Assembly: GCF_027563465.1 (NCBI RefSeq)
Contig: NZ_JAPFQA010000008.1
Span: 124,001 to 188,000 of the forward strand
Source of the DNA: Mesorhizobium qingshengii
GTDB lineage: Bacteria; Pseudomonadota; Alphaproteobacteria; Rhizobiales; Rhizobiaceae
Direction of reading: 5' to 3'
DNA: 64,000 bases
Numbering within the stretch: the first letter of the stretch is position 1; each line of letters begins with the position of its first letter. The notes below the pieces were generated by a model. It had not been told where the DNA came from. It did not search any database and saw nothing but the letters and a program-made list of their open reading frames with translations. This document shows, piece after piece, positions 52,092 through 63,000 of this stretch. A program made the position numbers and the translations under genes.

Positions 52092-55000
52092 ACGCTCTCG
52101 ATCTGATCGGCACGGCAGGCGCTGCGGCGCTCCAAGAGCGCCTGCAGGGCCTCGGGGCGGACAGCGGCACCGCTCGTTTCATGCTCGATCGCCTCACCGG
52201 ACCGCAGGTTGCCGCGATCGTCAGGCAATTGGTTTCTGACCTTTCGATCCAGTCGCAAGTCAAGATTGCTGTTCCCCGCGCACTCGTCGATGGCCAGGGT
52301 CTGCCCGATTCCGTGATCACCGATGAGAGGACCGTGGCGTGGCGTCATGCCGAGTGCGACCGTCCCGCTCTCCTTATCGCGAACACCGACGATGATCAGG
52401 GCGCTTCACTGCACGATGTGGCGCTGATCGGCGCCAAGGAACTCAAAGAAGGGCCCGCCTATTGGGTTCTCCCCGCGTCCGACGGTCTGGGGTTACCGGT
52501 AGAGCACATCGAAGCATGGCACATTGCCCTCAAGGCCCTGTCCAGTGTCGATGATTGGCCACTCGCTCAGCTCAGCAACTATGTTGCCATGACGCGGGCC
52601 GCGATCGACAGCATGTCGCTACCCGTGGCGGACGCACTTGGCTGGGCGCTGCCGGCACTGCAATTGCCGCGCGACACAGGATACTTTCGATCGCAGCGGC
52701 CAAAGGACCTGCAGCAGCAAGGCCGCTGGAGGCGCCTCTACGACAAACTCATCACTGACCGTAGGCCACTGCTTTCCAAGCAGCGGCCCAATCGCCAGCC
52801 GATCGAATCCGACGAGCTGCGGGATCAATTCGAGACGGTTCGAGACGAGATTGCCGCCGAGCTGCACCCGGTGATCGAGGCTTTCGTCGACTCGCCGGCC
52901 GGGTGGCGCGAGGCGACCGAAAAGCTCGCTGAGCTGGAGTGGGAACAGGACAACATTCTTCTCATCTTCTCGGGCCTCAAGCTCAAAAAGCTGAAGCTTC
53001 CGGAAGAGACCGCTCGGTTTTTCGACTATGAGCGTCCCGATCGCCTCAGCGACCCGGACAAGGCCTATCTCGGCGATCTCAAGGGTCGATCCCTCAAGGA
53101 ATCACGAGAGGACGACCGAGAGTTCTTCGAAGCCCATCGGGAGGATCTCGCGGCCAACAGGCAGTTGCGCGCCAAATGGGAAAAGTTCGTCTACGGACGC
53201 CCGATTGAGTGCACGGATTTCCTCGATGGCTTGGTCCGCAGCATTGAGCGGCTCTTTGCCCAGCTTGGTACGCTCAAGATGCCACGCGGGATCGAGATCA
53301 GGTCTTCACGCCGGACCAAGACGCAGTGGTTGGACATGAATGTCGACGTGGCCCGCGCCTTCAGCCTCAAGTATAAGGCGCTGCGTCAGGTTCTCCCACC
53401 AGCGGTCAGTTGGGACACGCCGCACATTTTCGAGTTCGAAAGGCTCCTCGAAGCCGCAAACAAGAGCCGGAAATTCCGCGAGAATGTCTCGACGTCGCGC
53501 GCAAACATTCAGATCAAGTTCGATCTCACTCTGACTGTGGGAAGCGGCCCCGGTGCGGAGAAAAACACGGTTCAGTTGATCTGGCGGGCCGAGCCAAACG
53601 CGATCGGATTGGCGTTGCCCGATGACCTGGCCAGGCTCGAAAAGAACCCATTCGGCATTGCCGAAGTGTCGCGCATGCTGGTCAGCAAGAAGGGAGCGAT
53701 GCAGTCGGTGTCCCTCGCCGACGTAGGCACTTTGCAACCCTCCTTCCGCCAGGATGCCGGATCGTTGGTTCCACGATCGACCAATGTCGAAGACCTAAGC
53801 AAGGCCCTGCCCAGGACCATCAAGGCAGCCGTCGCGGGCGGTCGCATGACGCCGCCTGCCGGCGCGGACCTTGGAGAGACATGGACTACCTTCGTCGCGG
53901 GCTACTCGGCTGCCATCGAAGATTGGCGGGCGAACGGCATGGGGGGAACACCCCAGCTCGAACAGGCCGATTTGTATGCAAGGCTACTTGAGCAACTTCG
54001 TAGCTCGGCGCCAGGTGACTTAAACCGGCGGGACCTGTGGGAACCGATACTCAGGATCGGGACGGTTCAGATTGCCGGTTCGACGCCGGCTGCGATCGTA
54101 GCACCTTGGCACCCGATGCGGATGGCCGCCACCGCCGTAAAGATGCGATCTCTCTGCGGCCTGATTGATCACCTTCTTAAGGCGGAAGAAGTCAATTTCG
54201 GCGACCAGCGGCTCTTTTTTGTCGATCTCCGGTCCGAGCTCGCTCACCCTTACTATCCGGAGGCAGTACCGGGTTTCAACGGAGGTGAAGCGGTTCTCCT
54301 GACTGAGACGAGCACACTCAACGATTACAGCTTTATGGAACGGCCGGTTCGCGATCCCTCGGAAGCGTCCACCGATGTGGATCCGGCAGAGGCTGCTCGT
54401 GAGATCCGCGGGCTGATCGGCCGTTATCTCGACTTGCAGCCGCATGAGCGCGCCAATCTCAGCATCATGCTCTACAACTGCGATGCTGCTGGCCTGCCAT
54501 TGGCCACGGTCAACGCGTTGGGGTCAGTTCACGAAGACGAGGTCCACTGCAACGTCCTCGTCCGCCATCGAGACCGCTCGAAGCTCAACAAGGTCTATAC
54601 CGATCTCCTAGATCAGTCAGGCAACGACCCCGACGCCATCGTCGTCAGTGAAACGTCGCTCAACTTCATGTCGAAGCTCAGAATTGGGGTGATGCTTGAG
54701 GGCAGTACGGGGCGGCGCGCACCTGACGAGCGCAGCGTGGACGTGGCGTTCCTGCATGATGTCGTATCGCGTCAGGCCAGGGAGGCCTGGTTTTCCGTTC
54801 CTCGCAACGACGACACAAACCCGTCGATCGCCGATCACGTGCCGCCTCGCTGGTCGTATCGCCGGGTCGTGGGGGAAGAACAACTCACCGCAACAAGCTA
54901 CCTGGTTTCGCCCCGCCAACCTCGGGTCGGCTGGTCCTATCTCGACGCTCTGGCGGCCGTGATCCGCAAACAGTCGCATCGCGACAACGAGCATTACCTG

Positions 55001-57415
55001 CCCGCGCGTCAGATTTCGCTGCAGGACCATGGCCTGGAGGCCATGTTCAAGGATGTTCACGGCTTGGCCGAGTGGGTCGCCACTTATGACGACCTTCTCG
55101 ACAAGCGGCAGCTCATGGCGCAAGGCATCAAGGTCATCCGATATCGGCGCGAACGGACGCACGGTCGCAACATGGTCGTATCCTCGACCTCGGACCTGCG
55201 CGTCCTGCCGGTACTTGTCCGTCGACGTCTCGATCAACTCAGCCTGGGGCTTAGCGACGACCGTCTATCGGCGCTTGCCGAGAGGATGATCGCCGACGCG
55301 ACGGCCATCTCTGGAGATGTCATACTGCGTGCGGCCAAGCGCGGCGTATCAGCTGGGGAGTTGATAGGCCTGGTCCTCAGTCGTGCACTTGTTGCTGAGG
55401 AGCTTTTGAAGCGTCCGGCATCGTGGTTCCTTCTCGACGACTACGCGCAATGGCTGGGCCAGCGAGAGGAAGGGATCGCCGACATCCTTGCGCTCAGCGT
55501 CGACCCGGGGCCCGATGGGCGCCCCAGGCTCCGTGCGGTTGTGACGGAAGCGAAGTATGTCGAGTCCAGTGGTCTGGCGGAAGCCAAACGTCATTCTAGC
55601 CAGCAGTTGCGACAGACAATGCGCCGGATTGAGGACGCGCTCTTCGGCGATCCGGGGCGGCTTGACCGTGACCTATGGCTTTCGCGTCTTGCCGACATCC
55701 TGCTCGACGAACCCTCGGCTCTGACCGAATGCTTTGCACTCGAGGAGGTGAGGAATGGCATCCGCAACGGCACGGTGGAGATCGATCTAAAGGGCTATTC
55801 CCACATTTTTGTTTCGGGCCCCGCAGACGCCGGTGGCTCCCCTGGCGACCAGGACGAAGTGACCGAGGTTCGAGGACTGCAGGAGATCTACACGCGCGAA
55901 GGTCTGCGGCAACTGATAAAGGCATATGAGGCCTCGGAAACGTTGATGCCGATCAGAAGCGCCCTGGGAGATCGCAGGCCGTGGGAAACATCTGAGTTTC
56001 GCGCGCCGGCACCGCGCGTTCGGTGGACCAAGAGTGCCCCAGCCAGTGGTACCGGCCCCGAGCGGGGCGCCCCTCGGCCGAGCCCTCCGCCAACGACACC
56101 CGCGCCGCTTTCGCCCGATCCCAACGTGAACGCGGGAACAGCGCCTGCTGCCGATGCCGGCGAGGCTGAGCCTAATGCAGCTGCCCGCTCCGCCGCGCCT
56201 GATCGGGAGGAACAGGAGGCGGCCGGACCGATCTCAGGGGACAACGAGAGCTTCGCCGGCATGGTGTCTCGGAGAGCGGGGCAGGTGCAGGAGGCGGCTG
56301 GCGAGGACGAACAATGGCTCGAGGCCACAGCCGGCCGGCTGCGTACCGCGCTTATGGGTTACAACCTACAGGCCAAGATCGCTGGGATGCGATTGACGCC
56401 AAACGCCGCCTTGGTGCGATTTGTCGGCAGCGACCGGCTGCGCGTCGAAGACATCGAGGCGAAACAGTCCGCCCTTCTGACCACGCATGGCCTGAGGGTG
56501 ATCTCCATTTCGCCGCTGCCCGGCGAGATCGTGGTGGGCGTGGCAAGAGCAAAGCGGCAGATTGTCTCGATGTGGGATCTCTGGGAACGCCGCGCCCTGA
56601 ACCGCAATGCCGCCGGTCTCAACACGAGCTTCCTCCTCGGTCTGCGCGAGCTGGATGGCGAAATTCTCTATCTCAACTTGGGTGGGCCGTTCGCTGGCGT
56701 ATCTCAACACGACCCGCACACGCTCATCGCGGGCGCGACGGGCAGTGGCAAATCAGTGCTGATCCAGGCGCTGATCCTCGACATCGCCGCGACCAATCCT
56801 AGCGCCCTGGTGCACATTCACCTGATCGATCCAAAAATGGGCGTCGACTACTCCGCGATAGAGCGGCTGCCGCATGTGAAGGGTGGGATAATCATTGACC
56901 AACCGGCCGCCATCGAAATGATGGAAGGGCTCGTCATCGAGATGGACAGGCGATACGAGCTCTTCAGGCAAAGTGGGGCTCGCGACATCCGATCTTTCAA
57001 CATCAAGGCCGCGCCAGAAGCACGGCTGCCGATGAAGTTTCTCATCCACGACGAGTTCGCCGAATGGATGCTGACCGAGGATTACAAGGGCGCCGTCACC
57101 TCTATTGTTTCCAGACTCGGGGTAAAGGCGCGAGCCGCCGGCATCCACCTGGTCTTTGCGGCACAACGGCCAGATGCCGGGGTCATGCCCGTTCAGCTGC
57201 GTGACAATCTCGGTAATCGGCTGATCCTCAAGGTCGCGAGCGTCGGAACCTCAGAGATCGCACTCGGGACGAAGGGTGCCGAGAACCTGCTCGGCCTTGG
57301 GCATCTGGCGGCTCGGCTGAGCGGCGAGGCCTCGACCGTCTTCGCTCAGGCACCATTTCTGTCCGACGAGGACATAGAAGACGTGGTGTCGGCGATCGCG
57401 GCTCAGGACGGTTGA
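52088..57415 (+). CDS. sspH: SspH/DptH-like FtsK/HerA-type translocase with a nuclease-like motif
   Basis: This 1775-residue protein ends in an FtsK/HerA-like motor: Walker A GATGSGKS (1549-1556), a FtsK-type LIDPKMGVDYSAIERLPHVK, a Walker B FLIHDEFAEW (Asp1655, Glu1656) and IHLVFAAQRPDAGVMPVQLR. In the middle, around residues 1132-1173, GIADILAL ... VVTEAKYV ... SQQLRQ has the Asp, Glu-x-Lys and Gln spacing of a PD-(D/E)XK nuclease. A Pro/Ala-rich linker (PRPSPPPTTPAPLSPDPN) separates the two. In the family it is the largest component of the complex that damages non-phosphorothioated DNA. That it cuts by this motif is my inference. Confidence 0.75.
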   Translation: MNALDLIGTAGAAALQERLQGLGADSGTARFMLDRLTGPQVAAIVRQLVSDLSIQSQVKIAVPRALVDGQGLPDSVITDERTVAWRHAECDRPALLIANTDDDQGASLHDVALIGAKELKEGPAYWVLPASDGLGLPVEHIEAWHIALKALSSVDDWPLAQLSNYVAMTRAAIDSMSLPVADALGWALPALQLPRDTGYFRSQRPKDLQQQGRWRRLYDKLITDRRPLLSKQRPNRQPIESDELRDQFETVRDEIAAELHPVIEAFVDSPAGWREATEKLAELEWEQDNILLIFSGLKLKKLKLPEETARFFDYERPDRLSDPDKAYLGDLKGRSLKESREDDREFFEAHREDLAANRQLRAKWEKFVYGRPIECTDFLDGLVRSIERLFAQLGTLKMPRGIEIRSSRRTKTQWLDMNVDVARAFSLKYKALRQVLPPAVSWDTPHIFEFERLLEAANKSRKFRENVSTSRANIQIKFDLTLTVGSGPGAEKNTVQLIWRAEPNAIGLALPDDLARLEKNPFGIAEVSRMLVSKKGAMQSVSLADVGTLQPSFRQDAGSLVPRSTNVEDLSKALPRTIKAAVAGGRMTPPAGADLGETWTTFVAGYSAAIEDWRANGMGGTPQLEQADLYARLLEQLRSSAPGDLNRRDLWEPILRIGTVQIAGSTPAAIVAPWHPMRMAATAVKMRSLCGLIDHLLKAEEVNFGDQRLFFVDLRSELAHPYYPEAVPGFNGGEAVLLTETSTLNDYSFMERPVRDPSEASTDVDPAEAAREIRGLIGRYLDLQPHERANLSIMLYNCDAAGLPLATVNALGSVHEDEVHCNVLVRHRDRSKLNKVYTDLLDQSGNDPDAIVVSETSLNFMSKLRIGVMLEGSTGRRAPDERSVDVAFLHDVVSRQAREAWFSVPRNDDTNPSIADHVPPRWSYRRVVGEEQLTATSYLVSPRQPRVGWSYLDALAAVIRKQSHRDNEHYLPARQISLQDHGLEAMFKDVHGLAEWVATYDDLLDKRQLMAQGIKVIRYRRERTHGRNMVVSSTSDLRVLPVLVRRRLDQLSLGLSDDRLSALAERMIADATAISGDVILRAAKRGVSAGELIGLVLSRALVAEELLKRPASWFLLDDYAQWLGQREEGIADILALSVDPGPDGRPRLRAVVTEAKYVESSGLAEAKRHSSQQLRQTMRRIEDALFGDPGRLDRDLWLSRLADILLDEPSALTECFALEEVRNGIRNGTVEIDLKGYSHIFVSGPADAGGSPGDQDEVTEVRGLQEIYTREGLRQLIKAYEASETLMPIRSALGDRRPWETSEFRAPAPRVRWTKSAPASGTGPERGAPRPSPPPTTPAPLSPDPNVNAGTAPAADAGEAEPNAAARSAAPDREEQEAAGPISGDNESFAGMVSRRAGQVQEAAGEDEQWLEATAGRLRTALMGYNLQAKIAGMRLTPNAALVRFVGSDRLRVEDIEAKQSALLTTHGLRVISISPLPGEIVVGVARAKRQIVSMWDLWERRALNRNAAGLNTSFLLGLRELDGEILYLNLGGPFAGVSQHDPHTLIAGATGSGKSVLIQALILDIAATNPSALVHIHLIDPKMGVDYSAIERLPHVKGGIIIDQPAAIEMMEGLVIEMDRRYELFRQSGARDIRSFNIKAAPEARLPMKFLIHDEFAEWMLTEDYKGAVTSIVSRLGVKARAAGIHLVFAAQRPDAGVMPVQLRDNLGNRLILKVASVGTSEIALGTKGAENLLGLGHLAARLSGEASTVFAQAPFLSDEDIEDVVSAIAAQDG

Positions 57416-57867
57416 GCTGGCAAAACCGGAGGCGCGGGAGGACAAAACAGGGGGGCGAGGGCGTAAATGACCCCGGCGCACGAAATCGCCGCCGCGACCC
57501 ACAACAGGAACTGAATGATCTTCACCGTCGAGGGCGGCCATTTCTTGTCCTTGTTCTTGATCGAGACCGCATAATCGCCGTCGAGCTTGTTCAAATTGGT
57601 AATGTAGAGGCTGAAGGCCTGGCTGAAGCGACCCATGATGAAAACGCTGGCGATACTCACGACGGCCGCGAACAAGAAAATTGCGACGGCAATGAGCCGA
57701 TCGGTCTTGAGCTGGGATGCCGCGAAGTACCACAACCCGCCGATCGCCACCGAGAACAGCGGGGGAATCTTGTAGAGGATGTCGTTCATCGCTCTGAAGT
57801 GGGCGTATTGCTCTTTGTAGATTTCTTTGACGCTGACGTCGTTGCCTTCGGGCATGGGGATGCGCAT
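57403..57867 (-). CDS. Small membrane protein between the two halves of the ssp locus
   Basis: The 154-residue protein runs opposite to every other gene in the locus, and its 3' end overlaps the sspH stop by 13 bases. An amphipathic N-terminus (EIYKEQYAHFRAMNDILYKI) is followed by hydrophobic segments LFSVAIGGLWYFAA, LIAVAIFLFAAVVSIASVFI and IIQFLLWVAAAISCAGVIYA. I recognise no family. The layout, soluble helix then three helices, resembles membrane effectors of abortive-infection systems. A start at ATG 57855 is possible, because AGGAG abuts the first ATG. Confidence 0.65.
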   Translation of the reverse strand: MRIPMPEGNDVSVKEIYKEQYAHFRAMNDILYKIPPLFSVAIGGLWYFAASQLKTDRLIAVAIFLFAAVVSIASVFIMGRFSQAFSLYITNLNKLDGDYAVSIKNKDKKWPPSTVKIIQFLLWVAAAISCAGVIYALAPLFCPPAPPVLPAQPS

Positions 57868-57986
57868 CTCCTGTTCCGCCAGTACTCTATCAGCAAATCG
57901 CCTGGGCCTCGACCGTGGGCCGATTTAGAATTTTTCCCGTTCCGGATAAGGTCGAGCTTGATCCGAAGACAGAGTCACACGCGCCC

Positions 57987-59120
57987 ATGCCGATATATCT
58001 TGATGGTCACTCGACAACACCATTGGCGCCAGAGGCGATGGAAGCGATGGCACCTTGGTGGCATGCTCAGGTCGGAAATCCGCACTCACCTCACCTGAGC
58101 GGTATGTTGGCGTCACAGGCCGTTGAGACTGCGCGCTCGGAACTCGCGTCCCTCATCGGCTCTGATCCACAGGAACTCGTCTTCACGTCCGGGGCGACCG
58201 AGGCAAACAACATCGCGATAAGGGGCATTGCTCTCGCCGCGCTTGAAGGTGGCATCGGGCGGCGTGACATTGTCGTATCGGCCATCGAGCACAAGAGTGT
58301 GCTGTCGTCCGCGAGTTCGCTGCGGAGTGCCGGCTTCCGCATCATCGAAGCGCCGGTTGATGTGAACGGCATCATCGATATTTCAGCTCTGGAACGGTTG
58401 GTCGGCATTGAGACACTCTTGGTGTCGGTGATGGCGGTCAACAACGAGGTGGGATCCATTCAACCGCTTGCCGATGTCATTCGTATTGCCCGTGCCGCGG
58501 GGGCGCTCGTGCATGTCGATGCTGCACAGGGCGCGGGCAAACTTCCTCTCGACTGTGCGGAGTTCGATTTAGCGAGCCTTTCATCGCACAAAATTTACGG
58601 CCCAATGGGCATCGGTGCGCTGTTCATATCATCGGCCGCTTCTCTCCGGCCGTTGCCGGTGTTGTTCGGCGGCGGTCAGGAGGCTGGCGTGCGCCCTGGA
58701 ACCGTACCGACGCCGCTCGTGGTCGGGTTTGGCGCGGCCGCCAAGGTCTCCAGGACGCGGCTCGTCGCGGACGCCGCCCATTCAGGGCGGCTGTCGGCTC
58801 TGTTCCTCGAAGAGTTGCGCAGCAGGCAAGTGCAATTCATCGAGAATGTTTCCGCGCCGAGTCGGGTACCCGGAAGTTTGAGTCTGAGATTTCCTGGTAA
58901 TGAAGCCATGTCTATAATAGTGAAGGCCAGTGATCGGATCTCGATTTCCGAAGGATCAGCTTGCACGAGTGGGCAGATCACCGCATCGCACGTCCTACTT
59001 GAGATGGGATTTACTCATCAAGAGGCTACGGAAACTATCCGTTTATACTTCTCCCGCTACAATAGGGAGGCGGACGCCATGGAGGCGGCCGCGGTGCTAT
59101 CAGCAATAGTGGCGCGCTAG
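57987..59120 (+). CDS. sspA: Cysteine desulfurase SspA/DndA
   Basis: SspA takes sulfur from cysteine for phosphorothioate synthesis. From ATG 57987 (MPIYLDGHSTTP) the protein has 377 residues. His102 stacks on PLP, HVDAAQG has Asp178, SSHKIYGP has the PLP-binding Lys202, and EGSACTSGQ has the persulfide Cys326. It is the first gene of a run that continues with a DUF4007 protein, an ATPase and a PP-loop enzyme. It could also serve iron-sulfur assembly, but no isc or suf gene is near. The longer GTG start at 57915 lacks family support. Confidence 0.85.
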   Translation: MPIYLDGHSTTPLAPEAMEAMAPWWHAQVGNPHSPHLSGMLASQAVETARSELASLIGSDPQELVFTSGATEANNIAIRGIALAALEGGIGRRDIVVSAIEHKSVLSSASSLRSAGFRIIEAPVDVNGIIDISALERLVGIETLLVSVMAVNNEVGSIQPLADVIRIARAAGALVHVDAAQGAGKLPLDCAEFDLASLSSHKIYGPMGIGALFISSAASLRPLPVLFGGGQEAGVRPGTVPTPLVVGFGAAAKVSRTRLVADAAHSGRLSALFLEELRSRQVQFIENVSAPSRVPGSLSLRFPGNEAMSIIVKASDRISISEGSACTSGQITASHVLLEMGFTHQEATETIRLYFSRYNREADAMEAAAVLSAIVAR

Positions 59121-59160
59121 GGATTGCCAACTGGCGACGCTCTCCAGTAGCATCCCCTCC

Positions 59161-60096
59161 ATGTTGAACGACCTTCATGATCCGGCGACCGCGATTCGCG
59201 TTTCGGGCCACGAGACCTTCCCGCTTCGGCTCCTTTGGCTGAAGAAGGCGTTCGACCATGCATCCGACCCGGATGGAGTCGATCGTAGAACATTTCAGGA
59301 ACAAAACGCAATTGCCACTTTCGGTGTCGGCAAGAACATGGCGCTCTCGATGCGTCATTGGGCGTTGGCGACGAAGATTCTGAGAGACAGCCCCACCCAT
59401 CTTCACGCCACTGATTTAGGGCGGTTGATCTTCACCGACGGCACCGGGCTCGACCCATACCTCGAGCATCCGTCCACTCTGTGGTTGATGCATGCACACC
59501 TCGTGAGTGAGCCGCGCGCCGCAACGACATTCTACTACGCGTTCAACCTGCTCAATCAGATTGCCTTTACCAGGGACGATCTCGTTAGGGCCATGGCAGC
59601 GATCATCGAAGCCCGTGCAACCGCAAGGGCAACCGCCGAGACCCTCAAGCGCGACGTTGAAGTGTTCGTACGCAGCTATGCGCCCCGTCACTCCGATGCA
59701 GGGGAAGACGCCGCAGAACCGTTGCTAGTTGAGCTCGGCCTGTTGCGGGAGCAGCGGTCGACAGGCCAACTCGAATTTGTCCGTGGGCAGAAGCCCTCAC
59801 TGGACAACAGCATATTTGCGCTCGTGTTAAGGCAGTTCTGGGAGCGTCAGCACTCATTGTCCCCCACCCTCTCCGTAGAGCAGGTGCAGTATGACCCCGG
59901 GTCTCCCGGGCGCGTCTTCAAGCTTGACGAGGATAGCCTAGTGGCACGGCTGATGAGCATCGGGGACGCCACCGGCGGGAAAATGGTGTGGACCGATACG
60001 GCGGGACTCCGTCAGGTCGCTCTGGCTGGCCGTCTCGAGGAAATCGACGAGATCGATCTAGTCAAAGCCGGTTACCGTGGGCGGAGAGCGGCATGA
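59161..60096 (+). CDS. sspB: SspB-like DUF4007 protein
   Basis: The 311-residue protein has the DUF4007 signature from the start: RVSGHETFPLRLLWLKKAFD, then ATFGVGKNMALSMRHWALAT. The rest includes LYDP-like YDPGSPGRVFKLDEDSL and WTDTAGLRQVALAGRLEEID. In characterised systems SspB is a DNA-nicking or DNA-recognising component acting with SspC and SspD. It follows sspA by 40 bases and overlaps sspC by 4 bases, so all four are probably one operon. Confidence 0.85.
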   Translation: MLNDLHDPATAIRVSGHETFPLRLLWLKKAFDHASDPDGVDRRTFQEQNAIATFGVGKNMALSMRHWALATKILRDSPTHLHATDLGRLIFTDGTGLDPYLEHPSTLWLMHAHLVSEPRAATTFYYAFNLLNQIAFTRDDLVRAMAAIIEARATARATAETLKRDVEVFVRSYAPRHSDAGEDAAEPLLVELGLLREQRSTGQLEFVRGQKPSLDNSIFALVLRQFWERQHSLSPTLSVEQVQYDPGSPGRVFKLDEDSLVARLMSIGDATGGKMVWTDTAGLRQVALAGRLEEIDEIDLVKAGYRGRRAA

Positions 60097-63000
60097 CCAA
60101 GCTTGCCGACATCGTCAAGGTCGAACGCCGGTTCGCGCTGTCCGCTCGGATCGACACCGATCTCAACGGAACACCGCCGCTCACCGGGTATGTGTTGCAG
60201 GCGAGCGTCCGCAAGTCGCTATTGGCCATGCTGGCGGGGATCGCCGATGGGTCGCAGTTCGCCTTCACCTGGACCGGCCCGTATGGCGGCGGCAAATCTT
60301 GTGCGGCGCTGCTTGTTGCCAATCTGGTCGCCGGCAACAAGAAACAGCGTGCTCTCGCCGAAGGGATCGTTGGGCAAGATTTGGCGGAGCAGTTTTCCTC
60401 GGCGTTTCCTGGCCGAGGACGCTCGTGGGATGTGGTTGCACTGACCGGTCGGCGCACGAGCCTGGCGGGCGCGTTGGCGGACACGGCCGCAGAGCAATTT
60501 GAGTGGACTCAGGCGGCGCGGGATGCAGCGCGCGACGAACGAGCTCTTATCGACCAATTAGAAGCGCGTGCTCGTCAAAAGGGCGGTTTGCTGATCGTTA
60601 TCGACGAGCTCGGCAAGTTCCTCGAGCATGCGACGAGTTCTGCCGGCGACGTGCATATTTTGCAGGATCTCGCCGAGCGAGCAGCACGCTCTGACGGTAG
60701 GCTGGTGGTTGTCGGCATCCTGCATCAGTCTTTTGAGCAGTACGCCAACCGGCTGAGCCGGACTGGCCGGAACGAATGGGCAAAGGTTCAGGGCCGATAC
60801 CAGAACGTGCCCTTCGTTGCGCAAGCCGATGAGGTCGCGGCGCTCATCGCTCGCGCCATTGGCAGCGACCAAGCTCCTGCCAGCGCCAAAGCGATCGCTA
60901 GACTGACGGCGGAGGCGATCTCGCACCGTCGACCGGTCGATGTTACGGTGCTGACGGAAATCCTCACCCAAACGTGGCCATTGCACCCGGTTTCGGCGCT
61001 CTTGTTGGGGCCGGTGTCACGCCAACGGTTCGCACAAAACGAACGAAGCGTTTTCGGCTTTCTATCATCATCTGAACCGAACGGATTTCAGGCGCACTTG
61101 GCTCGGACCGAGGTCGGCGGAAACGCTTGGTATGGGCCGGATAAGCTTTGGGACTACCTGGTCGCAAATTTCGGCAGCGCGCTTTCTGTTGGTCCTGAAA
61201 GCAATCGGATGACACTTGCTATGGAGGCCGTGGAGAAGGCTGCACTCTACGGCTCGCTGGCTGCCAAGCTCGCCAAGGCCGCAGCGGTCGTCGAGTTGTT
61301 CAGGAACGGGTCCGGACTCGCGGTTGCCGACGACATCCTCTCCCTTTGCGTACCAGAAGTGAAGAAGGCCGACGTCGCTGCGGCCATCGACGAGCTGGTC
61401 AACCGGGCTATCCTCATTCGGCAGCCGCGGCTTGGCGGATATGCCCTCTTCGCCGGCAGCGATTTCGACCTCGACGAGGCCATCTCCAAGGTCGCGCTGA
61501 AGCTCGACGCAGATGTCCTGGCTGATTTGCCTTCACGGCTTGGCGTGGGACCGATCGCAGCCAAGAGCCACTACTTCGCGACCGGTGCACTGCGCACATT
61601 CGATGTCGTCATTCAGTTTGCCGACGAGAGCCCACAAAGTCCCGCTGCGTGGGCTAAAAGGACCGCCGCGTCATTGGCCAAGACGAAGCGACGGTCGGCG
61701 GGTCTTCTCATTATGCTGCTGCCCGATGCGCGAAGCTTTGAAGCGCCGGTCAAGGTCGCCGCCAAACAGCTCAGCGTCGAATTGGAAAATCTGGGCGTCT
61801 TGGCTGGCGTTGCCGCCAGCGAGCAGGTCTATCTGCTAAGGGATCATGCGAGCGACCTCTATGCCTTGGACCGCATCGAAGAGACGCATCCGCAGCTCGA
61901 GGGTGATCGGATCGCCCGCCGAGAGTTGTCGGCACGCAAATCGTTGATCGCCGAAATTGTTCGCAGCGACTTGCTGAAGGCCTTCTCTTTGGCTCGCTGG
62001 TGGGCATTCGGTGACAGGGCAAAGGATGCAGCCGGCAAGAAACTCGATGGCGGGGAACTGACCGTCTTGGCGTCGGCGCTTGCAACGGCCGCTTTCAGCA
62101 GCGCACCCGTCATCCAATCGGAGTTGCTCTATCGGGACAAGCCCTCGACTGCCGCCATGGCAGGCCTGAGGACCTTGATGCATGCCATGGTTTCGAAGTC
62201 GGATGTGGCAGACCTTGGGATTGAGAACTTCCCTGTCGAGCGTGGGCTCTATCTGACGATTGTTCAGCCGTTGGGGCTGCATCGGCAGGACGAAAAGGGC
62301 GTGTGGCGCTTCGCCGATCCTGCCGGTGACGGGGCGGGCAAGACACTCAAGCCTGCCTGGACGGTGTTGGGTGAGAAGCTGGTCAATCTGGCCGAACTCT
62401 TCGACACCTGGGCCGCGCGGCCATATGGCATCAAGCGCGGGGTCATGCCTGTGCTGGTATTGTCCTATCTGCTGGCGCATAGAAACGCGGTCGCGGTTTA
62501 TGTCGACGGCGCTTTCCAGCCCGCCATCGACGATATCATCGCCGACCGCATTCTGCAGGATCCGGCAGCCATCGAGTTTCGCCGAATTTCGCGCTCCAAG
62601 CGGGATGACGCGTTCGTCCAGCAGCTCGCCGCACTTCTTTCGACCGAGGCAAATCCCGTTGAAGCGAAGGCGCTGCCAGTCGCATCGGCGCTCTATCAGC
62701 GCTTTCATGCTCTTCCGCTGTGGGCGCAGCGCACTCAGACGCTGGCCGAAAATGTTCGTAAGGTTAGGGACATCGTGTTGAAAGCCAGTGACCCTGAAGC
62801 GCTGCTGTTTTCAGACCTCGCGTCCGCGCTTGAGGGAGAACCCGATCCCGGGGTCAGCGTGGTCGCCGCACTGAACAAGGCAGAGTCCGCCTATCCGAAA
62901 ATGCTGGAGGAACTCCGCAAGGATCTCGCCGAGCATCTTGGGGTCGACACGAAGACATTTGAGGGCATTGGGCCGCGCTCCTCTACGGCGTCGGGGGTGT

